Positions 57,527-64,000 of a stretch of 64,000 bases of DNA are shown here, piece after piece. The translations under genes and the position numbers were made by a program. This DNA comes from Stagonosporopsis chrysanthemi (Eukaryota > Ascomycota > Dothideomycetes > Pleosporales > Didymellaceae), in NCBI GenBank assembly GCA_022560025.1, contig JAFISE010000018.1, positions 62,001 through 126,000 of the forward strand. The letters are read 5' to 3'. The notes beneath the pieces were generated by a model. The model was not told where the DNA came from, searched no databases, and saw nothing but the letters and a program-made list of their open reading frames with translations. The stretch's first letter is position 1. Each line of letters starts with the position of its first letter.

Positions 57527-57670
57527 TGATTCGACCCAGACTTGAACTGGAGACCTTCAGTGGACCCAACATGGTAGAATGTTAGACTGACGTGATAACT
57601 AATGGCTGTTAGTGACCGTGACCGACGATCATTCTAAGTGGCTAAACGTACCCAACTACACCATCGAACC
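57527..57670 (-). tRNA. tRNA-Val(AAC) interrupted twice: 53-nt GT-AG insert in D-loop and 17-nt anticodon intron
   Basis: After removing two inserts, the minus strand folds as a standard 74-nt tRNA-Val. The acceptor GGTTCGA pairs with TCGAATC, discriminator A. The D arm is GTGTAGTTGGTTATCAC. The anticodon arm is TCAGT-CTAACAC-ACTGA with anticodon AAC at 57581-57583. The T arm is TCCAG/CTGGG. Insert one (57599-57651) lies between G19 and T20 of the D-loop. It has a GTACGT start, CACTAAC near the end and a TTAG end. Insert two (57563-57579) is a normal post-37 tRNA intron; its TGTTGG can pair with the anticodon region. Box A (TGGTGTAGTTGG) ends exactly at the first insert, box B (AGTTCAAGTCT) is intact, and CTTTTT follows. 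Whether it yields a mature tRNA is unknown; it may be dead. Confidence 0.88.
57599..57651 (-). other. 53-nt spliceosomal-type intron-like insert within tRNA-Val
   Basis: The 53-nt insert starts GTACGTTTAGCC and ends CACTAACAGCCATTAG (minus strand). Its donor equals one used in at least six protein genes of this window, the branch site is consensus, and the branch-to-acceptor distance (about 9 nt) and length are typical here. Exact excision restores the tRNA. No target-site duplication was seen. Confidence 0.85.
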
Positions 57671-59253
57671 AGAAACTGTTTTGATGAGACTCTAGCAACT
57701 GAGATCGTATATATTCTGAGATAGATAGGTCCCCCGACCTGGGCCGCCCCAACCCAAGTCCCTGTCCAGAATCGACCTCTCGTCACTCACTCTGTCAATC
57801 TACCGCTCAGCCAGCCTTGAAAGAACTCTACTTCCTACGTCTTTGGGTTCCGCCGCGCATCGCTTCTGCAGGGTCTTATTTTCGGCCGCCCCACCCCCTC
57901 CCCCGCGAACTTCCCGAGTACTTTCCAACCAACAGATAGGTACAACGACGACAACACGACACAACCCTCTCTCAAAAGAATCGCCCTGCAAAAAAAACCT
58001 GTCGCGCAGATGGGGTTTGGGGGGGGCTTCGCACTGCGGGCTGTGTTGCATCAAATAGAGTTGTGTTTTTCAAACCTCATCCCGCGAACAGCACCGCGTC
58101 GACCCCTCCACCCCCCCCCCCCCCTTCTCTCTCTCACACACACACACCAAAGTATTATCAATAACTCGCCTTTCGCAGGCCACTCATTAGATTCGCAAGC
58201 AGCCAAATCTATCAGCGTTCCATCCGTCCGCCCGCTGCGTTGCGTTGCGTTGCGTGTATAGATTGGCGCCTGACGGCGCACGCGCAGGCGAGTCGAGCGT
58301 GCTTGGGACAGCGCTCCCCCCCCTTCCCCATACCCAATCAAAAACGCGCCTTGATGCGTGTGTAAGCACTGCGTCTAGAGACGAACGGATGAGCCTGCAT
58401 TGAGGGTTGCTGTTGTTGTGGAGAGATGCAGGGAGCGGTGTTGATGTTAACCACGTGCGCCGGGTAGGGCTTGCAATAACGACAGCGGAGCGTTTTGTAT
58501 AGTCTTCGTCACGTCGTGCGGGTTCATGGTATAGACTGAGGGGGAAGGGAAGATGATCGGGCTCTTTGGCTGCGCGTTGGGGAGCGAGGTGTGGGCGGGC
58601 TGCTGTGGGGTGGGACTTACTCGTGGCTCTTCAGGGGGAGCAGGGAGACGATTCTCAAGACAATGTGGATGTGTAGGGGTTGATAAAGTGGCTTCGGTGT
58701 TATACGGAGAAGCTCGTTTTCCCCTTGGCCGATCAGATTTACATGATGCCCTCACTCGATCTTCAGTGCGCGCTACAAGTGCTGTAGAATGCAGTTTAAA
58801 TTCAGCTTTGATACCCTAAATAATAGAGAGTAGTAAAGACTACATGTTTGCGCGAAGAGATTTTGCAGATTTGTTGTGGGAGCTGTAGCTAACTTGGGGA
58901 TCTCTTGTTCGCCGAAACGATCGCTCGGATGAAACGAGCTTCTTCGTGGGTCGTGTTTTTGTTGGGTGTGGGCTTAAGAGGGAGGGAGTCGGATAGAGTC
59001 TTGTTTGAAAGGGAGCAGTGTGAGCGTGAGGGAGGACAGCATGGAGAGCAGCATGGGGTGGAAGACTATTGCGCGAGAAGTGCAATGACACAGGGTATAT
59101 TACCAGCGACGAAATAAGGGTATGATAGGTACCCAATTCTCTATACGCCATAAGAGCCCGCCACCCAGTCTAAGTGTATACCCGACAAGAAAAGTAGATA
59201 ACCAACCATCCCGCCTGTTGGCTTGCTTGATTGCTTACTCGCAAGCTACGGGC
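57671..59253. other. Gene-poor region with simple repeats
   Basis: About 1.6 kb with no supported gene. It holds a C15 tract followed by CT and CA runs near 58111-58147, four copies of TGCGT at 58236-58255, and C- or G-rich patches. Small frames such as 58447-58755 (minus) are low complexity and not called. Confidence 0.5.
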
Positions 59254-61482
59254 TCAGTGTTTACTAGCACTCTTGAGAACTGTCTTACCCACGCCAGCCA
59301 CAATCTTAAACAGCAGCATGAACATCCACACCACAGCCTTGAAAGCGAATGCCAGCACGCCGATCACCGCACGTGCGACGAACGGGAGGCGCTCTGATTT
59401 TTCTGCTTCGCGGCGTGCTTTCTTCTTTGCACGGGTTTCCTTCGTGCGGGTGGTTGTGGACGGGGAGGGTGCATGGCCCGGCCACGTGCCCAGCTCGATG
59501 TCCTTGTCGAATTCCGCATTACGGTCGCGGGCGCGACTCGTCGCTCGACTACTCGCGCCTTCATCTCCCGTAGTGCTTTTGAGTGAGAGAAAGAGTTTCC
59601 GCAGCGTCGATGTCGCGGCTCTCCTCGCCTGCGCCCTCCCCTCCTTCGACCTCGCATCGACGCCCTCCCAATCTTGCCCTACTTCGTCCTTCAACCCCTT
59701 GGCTTTCGTCTCGGGCGTGATGGCAACGTAATCATTCACCGGCGGCGCGTCGAAGCTCCTGAGACTCGTTTTCCGGCTCGAACGGCCCCGTGTGGCTTCT
59801 GCAATCGCGACCGCGCATAGAGTGCTCGCTGCGACGTCCACGAGAAACGGATTGCCGAAGCGTGTAAGTGCTCCTAAGTTGAGGATCAATGCGTCGGCAC
59901 TGAAGTCGAGGCGTGCGAGCGTTGCGTCGTCGGCGGTTGCATCAGTGGTGGTGGGAAGCTGGGTGACTGACATGGTGGACGGAGTTGCGGAGATCGGGCG
60001 GTTTTGTGCATCGAAGCGGGGCGGGATGGGGAGGGGCGAGAAGGCGTTTGTGCGGGGTGTGGAGGTAGAGAGGATGTAGGGGTTGAGGAGGGTGATGGAA
60101 GCTGGTTTTTGTGCTGGCGTGGCGGGCGTGGACGGCAGGTTATGCCCGTACATGGTAGTGATGGGGCGAGTAGACGGCGCGTTGATTAGGCTACAGTCGC
60201 CTTCGATTTGAATGGGAAAGTTGCCGAGAGTTGGGTGGTGCAGCGTATAAGAGCCTTCAGAGGGGATGTGCTGGGCCCAGGGATTGGCGGCTTGTGTGGG
60301 GTCGTCGCGCGTCCAGAGGAGGGTGCAGCATTCTCGTTGAGCGGCGCCCGCAAGGACGTCTTCTGCAAATCTTTGTGCTGCGGGGGACTGGGCGCCGGGG
60401 TCGACAAGAGCAATCCGTGAGGCGGTGGGCGAGGTCGCGGCAGCATCCAGGGCTTGAAGAGCGGCGAGCTTCGGATATATGCTTGTCAGGAGTGTGGTTT
60501 CCTGTTGTTGGGGATCAAATGCTACCGTATCCATCGATGGAGGCGCAATGAGATCGAGTTGTGCGATCGGGAGCACTCGTGGTTGAGTCGGGTGATGGCG
60601 TTGGATTAAGAGCTCATTGATGATGCTCTGCACCGGAGCATCCTCGCCAGCGAGATTTGTCGTGGCTAAGCTATAGAATGGCAGCGAGGGTGTGGTTCCA
60701 AAGGTGATGGTGGGGTTCGCCAGTGTAGCTCGGTGCATCTTCAGCGTGTAGATCTGAATCGCCGGTTCCTCTTGACCGTTTGCTGCCAGCCAGAGGTTGT
60801 CGAGTAGGTTTGAGGGCGTAAAAAAGATCTTTGGTGGTGGTTTGGCAGCCATAGTGCTCCTTGACGATGTGTTGCTATGAGGTACGTAGGACTGTGCAGA
60901 ATAGGGCGATCTGCTTGTCTGTAGGTAGGTTGGTGATGTTTGTGTAGGCTTGTACGCTTGCTGCAATAGGGGCAGGTTGGGATTGTAGGTTGGGAACATT
61001 GACCGCATTTGGATCTCTTCCTGTGGCGATCGAGGTGGCCGCGTTGTAGTTGTGTTGCTGCGGACCAGTGTTTCACATGTTGAGAATGCTGGTGAGACTG
61101 CTCTATTGGGTTCAGGTGTGTAGACGCGAGGTGTCGAGAACGACGGTGGAGACCCCGTGTAGAAGTCTTCCTGGGCTGTCACAATCGGTGAGGGTGCTGT
61201 AGGTCCTACAACAAAGCTGCTTGCAGGCGCTACGTGTGCTCGAGGTGGTGCGGTGATTGTTGGAGTCATGTTATTGTCGTTTGATGGCGATACAGGGACT
61301 GAGTTGACCTGAATGACGAGCTCATGAAAGTCTGTTTGATCCTCCATATGGTTTGCGCTGTCTTTCCTCTCCACGACCGGCGCTGGTACCGATGGTTTTA
61401 CAGCTGGTGAAGGTCTCCGAGCTGGGCTTGTCTGCCTCGCGCGAGGCGGTGGAGGAAACAACTGGAAGCCATTCCCAGTCAT
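59254..61482 (-). CDS. Uncharacterised fungal protein with hydrophobic C-terminal tail, 742 aa
   Basis: Single-exon frame of 742 residues from the ATG at 61482. Residues 1-215 are Pro/Ser/Thr-rich and disordered. From about 216 (KPPPKIFFTPSNLLDNLWLA) an ordered region begins with alternating hydrophobic segments (PAIQIYTLKMHRATLANPTI, FPIQIEGDCSLINAP, ITTMYGHNLPSTPA). Around 545-580 (LDFSADALILNLGALTRFGN) is a strong conserved-looking stretch leading into DVAASTLCAVAIAEATRGR. A charged linker (RTKETRAKKKARREAEKSER) precedes the C-terminal hydrophobic tail AVIGVLAFAFKAVVWMFMLL, which suggests membrane attachment. I do not recognise the family. The length and ordered core make coding very likely. 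Confidence 0.82.
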   Translation of the reverse strand: MTGNGFQLFPPPPRARQTSPARRPSPAVKPSVPAPVVERKDSANHMEDQTDFHELVIQVNSVPVSPSNDNNMTPTITAPPRAHVAPASSFVVGPTAPSPIVTAQEDFYTGSPPSFSTPRVYTPEPNRAVSPAFSTCETLVRSNTTTTRPPRSPQEEIQMRSMFPTYNPNLPLLQQAYKPTQTSPTYLQTSRSPYSAQSYVPHSNTSSRSTMAAKPPPKIFFTPSNLLDNLWLAANGQEEPAIQIYTLKMHRATLANPTITFGTTPSLPFYSLATTNLAGEDAPVQSIINELLIQRHHPTQPRVLPIAQLDLIAPPSMDTVAFDPQQQETTLLTSIYPKLAALQALDAAATSPTASRIALVDPGAQSPAAQRFAEDVLAGAAQRECCTLLWTRDDPTQAANPWAQHIPSEGSYTLHHPTLGNFPIQIEGDCSLINAPSTRPITTMYGHNLPSTPATPAQKPASITLLNPYILSTSTPRTNAFSPLPIPPRFDAQNRPISATPSTMSVTQLPTTTDATADDATLARLDFSADALILNLGALTRFGNPFLVDVAASTLCAVAIAEATRGRSSRKTSLRSFDAPPVNDYVAITPETKAKGLKDEVGQDWEGVDARSKEGRAQARRAATSTLRKLFLSLKSTTGDEGASSRATSRARDRNAEFDKDIELGTWPGHAPSPSTTTRTKETRAKKKARREAEKSERLPFVARAVIGVLAFAFKAVVWMFMLLFKIVAGVGKTVLKSASKH

Positions 61483-62427
61483 CTTAGTTTCTCGTCTTCC
61501 TAATATATATGGCTGATTATAAATTACGTATCGAGGTGTTGCTCGCTGTGAGTGGAATGCAAGAAGACGTCAGGTCAGGGCTGGAAACACAGCGAAGCCT
61601 GAACGCCGAGTATATGGGGACGACGATGCGTGCAGGACCGGACGCCTGTAAAGCAATCTTCGCTCCTTGCCCGGAACGATAGTGGTTGAAGTGCAGCTCA
61701 TGCATAACCTACCTCTTGCAGCACTTTTCGTGGCGGAGGCGGCCAATCAGATCGACGAATCTACTGGGCGCTTAGCGATGCTGCATTGCAAAGCGGCTAC
61801 GATGTCGGTGGTTGGCCTGAATCACATTAAGCGCCGGCATTGTCTACACCCCAGAACATCAGCGGGACCTGAATGGTCTGCAAAGGTCGACGAAGCGCCC
61901 TCATTCGCCGGACGCCTCGTGCCTGACCAGCACACAGGCATGGTTGTATATGATGGTGCCATCTGCAGGAGGAAGCGATCCTCTCGAGGGTCTATTTCAG
62001 GGCTTCTGCAGGCCGATCCCATGTCTCTGAGGGAAGGATGAATGTTATAAACGCTCTCGAGTCATGCTGACTAGTTTTTCCAATGTGATGAGATTGATAC
62101 CTATTCCAGACTCAGAGGCTGGCGCAGCAAACATGAAGGTGGTGGGCGTTCAATATCCCTGAGTTGTGCACGTGCAAGCAGAAGAAGACGTAGCATGACG
62201 ATCGACGTGTGGGAAAGGCCTCATGTAGCAAAGCCGTTGCGGAAGTTGGTCATGATTGAGCTCCGAGTTGGTCAATGGCAAAACGAAGTCTGAACGAAGA
62301 AGGGCGTGGAAGGGCTCACCAGGGCTATGATGAATGGTCCCCGCTAAGCTTGTCTTATCGATAACCTTAAATACTTTTGGCAGAAATTCTGTCATTGCGC
62401 GCATGCGACAGCAATCCAACACTCACA
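61483..62427. promoter_or_regulatory. Divergent region before HGH1
   Basis: About 950 bp between divergent genes (61482 minus, 62428 plus). Short frames show no domain. No RNA gene is seen. Confidence 0.5.
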
Positions 62428-63728
62428 ATGCCTACAGAACTAGAAGAGGTATGGCTCTCCGCACCCAAGATCCTGGATCGCATACTAACGCCGCCAGCTC
62501 GTCGAGTTCCTCCACCACGGCAACACGCAGATTCGACAAGCCGGTGAGCGCTGCCCCACCACCCCGCCATCGACTCTCGCTCACAGCACACAGCCGCTGA
62601 GCACCTGGTCGGATACTCGCAGGCCGATGTTCCCCTCTTCAAGCGCAACCAGTTGGAGCCCGTCAAGGACCTCAAGCTGCTGGTGAAGGACTATGCGCCC
62701 ATTGCGAAGAACGCCCTCACCATCCTCATCAACATCTCGGCCGACCTCGAGGTCCTGAAGGACATCTCCAAGGACGATGCGTTCCTGGAGGTCTTGCTGT
62801 CACGGATAACAGTATGTCAGTTCTCCATTGCATACGGAGGAAGACCCGTGGATGCTGATTACAGTAGAATAAACGCGAGCCAAACGCGAACGAGATCGCC
62901 ATGCTCCTCGCCAATATGGCGAAAGACGACTCACTGCAGAGAGTCTTCGAGCTGAAGCGCGACGTCCCCAAGGAGCTGTCCACATCCAAATGGGCCATGG
63001 ACCAGTTGATGGACTGCTTCGTCAAGGGCGCCGAGGGCGCCTACAACCCCAAAGCCGACTACGACTACCTCTCGTACTTCTTCGCCGACCTGGCCAAATT
63101 CGAAAAGGGCCGCGAGTACCTCACCACCCCGCAAGAACACGACAGCAACATCATCCCCATCACCAAGATCCAAGTCTTCACCGACCACAAGTCGCACACC
63201 CGCCGCCTGGGCGTCGCCTCCACCCTGAAAAACGCCGCCTTCCGCGTCCCCGCCCACCCCGTCCTGCTGTCCAACCTGCCAGACGACCCCACCCTCCCCG
63301 CCCCCCACATCGGCGCAAACCTGCTCCCCTACATCCTGCTTCCGCTCATGGGGCCCGAGGAGTACGCCGACGAAGACACAGACGGCATGCTGGACGAGCT
63401 GCAGCTGCTGGAGCCGGACAAGGAGCGCGAGGCCGATGTCGAGATCATCAAGAGCCATCTCGAGACGCTGTTGCTTTTTACGACGACGACGGAGGGCCGC
63501 GCCGTGCTGAGGAGGGTCAAGGTGTATCCGATTGTGCGCGAGTGCCATTTGCAAGTTGAGGATGACGGGGTGCGGGAGGCGTGTGATCGCGTTGTGCAGA
63601 TCTTGATGCGGAATGAGGAGGGCGAGGAGGAGGAGATTCCTGATATGAGTGTGGCGGGCGGGGCAGGGAAGATGGTTGAGTTGAAGGCGGACGACGACGA
63701 GGATGAGCAGCTAGTTGAGATATTGTAG
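62428..63728 (+). CDS. HGH1: Hgh1, armadillo-like chaperone for eEF2 folding
   Basis: Cytosolic armadillo-repeat protein; in yeast Hgh1 assists folding of elongation factor 2. Exons 62428-62448, 62498-62543, 62594-62811 and 62868-63728 with introns of 49, 50 and 56 nt give 381 residues. Exon 1 encodes only MPTELEE. Then LVEFLHHGNTQIRQAAAEHL spans two junctions. Later: NALTILINISADLEVLKDIS, PNANEIAMLLANMAKDDSLQ, YDYLSYFFADLAKFEKGREY, HKSHTRRLGVASTLKNAAFR, and LLPYILLPLMGPEEYADEDT, which match the DUF383/DUF384 pair of Hgh1. The tail is acidic. Intron 3 ends at a TAG following an ACAG; the later site keeps the frame. A 14-A run follows the stop. Confidence 0.94.
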
Positions 63729-63827
63729 GTGCGAAAAAAAAAAAAAACGAACGGTCGGACCCGCCAGTATCTGTTGATACGTATGTATGCTCCGTCCATA
63801 AACGCCAATGTATGACAATGCTGCACG

Positions 63828-64000
63828 CTATGCTTTCACCGGCCTCACAACATCCTCTTCACTACTCTTCGCACTCCGATCCTGCAGCTCGTGAAGAGGG
63901 CTCTCGTGCCCCTCATGCGCCGCTCCCTCCTCAAGCCCCTTCTCCAACGCCCCCTCATCGCCGCCCTTCTTCTCACCCACCCCCAGGTGTCTGACCTCCC
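63828..64000 (-). CDS. C-terminal end of a gene truncated by the window edge
   Basis: On the minus strand an open frame runs in from the window edge to a TAG at 63828-63830, giving at least 56 residues. The sequence is acidic and regular (EKKGGDEGALEKGLEEGAAH, then HELQDRSAKSSEEDVVRPVK), unlike random shadow frames. It converges on HGH1 with about 100 bp between stops. No family can be assigned. Confidence 0.5.
   Translation of the reverse strand, partial: EVRHLGVGEKKGGDEGALEKGLEEGAAHEGHESPLHELQDRSAKSSEEDVVRPVKA

Noticed and set aside
58447..58755. Minus-strand frame of 102 codons
   Set aside because: Pro/Ser-rich low complexity in a repeat-rich region, no domain or convincing splice continuation.
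1..64000. CRISPR array, bacterial operon, integrated virus or full secondary-metabolite cluster
   Set aside because: No regularly spaced repeats, no ribosome-binding-site operon structure, no viral hallmark genes and no polyketide or peptide synthase were seen. The window is a standard fungal gene neighbourhood.

Overview
The window reads as nuclear DNA of a filamentous ascomycete. Genes are dense and on both strands. Almost all are split by short GT-AG introns (about 42 to 150 nt, mostly 45 to 60) with CTAAC or CTGAC branch sites, and GTACGT, GTAAGT and GTATGT are the usual donors. The protein repertoire is fungal (Nse1, Pam16, Isn1, Med17, Ndc80, Ist2, peroxin-type dysferlin protein, GH72, LaeA-like methyltransferase). 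The resemblance of several proteins, from memory, suggests Dothideomycetes; that is inference. Exon structures below were worked out by hand from splice signals, reading frame and family conservation, and no database search was run.

Layout. 1-5.8 kb: uncharacterised protein, DAHP synthase (shikimate pathway), Nse1 (SMC5/6 complex). 7.9-10.6 kb: Pyp1-type tyrosine phosphatase. 12 kb: tRNA-Thr(CGU). 12.9-20.8 kb: Per1 (GPI lipid remodelling), Trf4-type poly(A) polymerase, Pam16 (mitochondrial import motor), dysferlin-domain membrane protein. 21.2-21.5 kb: a 25-residue metallothionein in three exons. 23.1-28.7 kb: mitochondrial GatA, Ist2/anoctamin, profilin. 29.6-32.4 kb: divergent GH72 protein and an RNPS1-like SR protein. 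33-37.4 kb: two uncharacterised proteins. 37.6-41.5 kb: a cytochrome P450 divergent from a LaeA-like methyltransferase. 41.9-50.5 kb: Ndc80, a low-complexity protein, Isn1, Med17. 51.5-56.4 kb: phosphofructokinase, a short-chain dehydrogenase divergent from mitochondrial enoyl reductase Etr1. 56.5-57.7 kb: a decayed patch with a royal-jelly-type pseudogene and a tRNA-Val gene. 59.3-64 kb: a 742-residue uncharacterised protein, Hgh1, and the edge of one more gene.

Most genes are unrelated housekeeping genes rather than one pathway. The standout is the tRNA-Val(AAC) gene at 57527-57670 on the minus strand. Besides an ordinary 17-nt anticodon-loop intron, its D-loop is split by a 53-nt insert that looks like a spliceosomal intron (GTACGT donor, CACTAAC branch site, TTAG acceptor). 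Exact removal restores a standard tRNA-Val. Other points of interest are the GH72 protein lacking its catalytic acid/base Glu, the tiny metallothionein gene, and several micro-exons, including an ATG-only first exon in PAM16.
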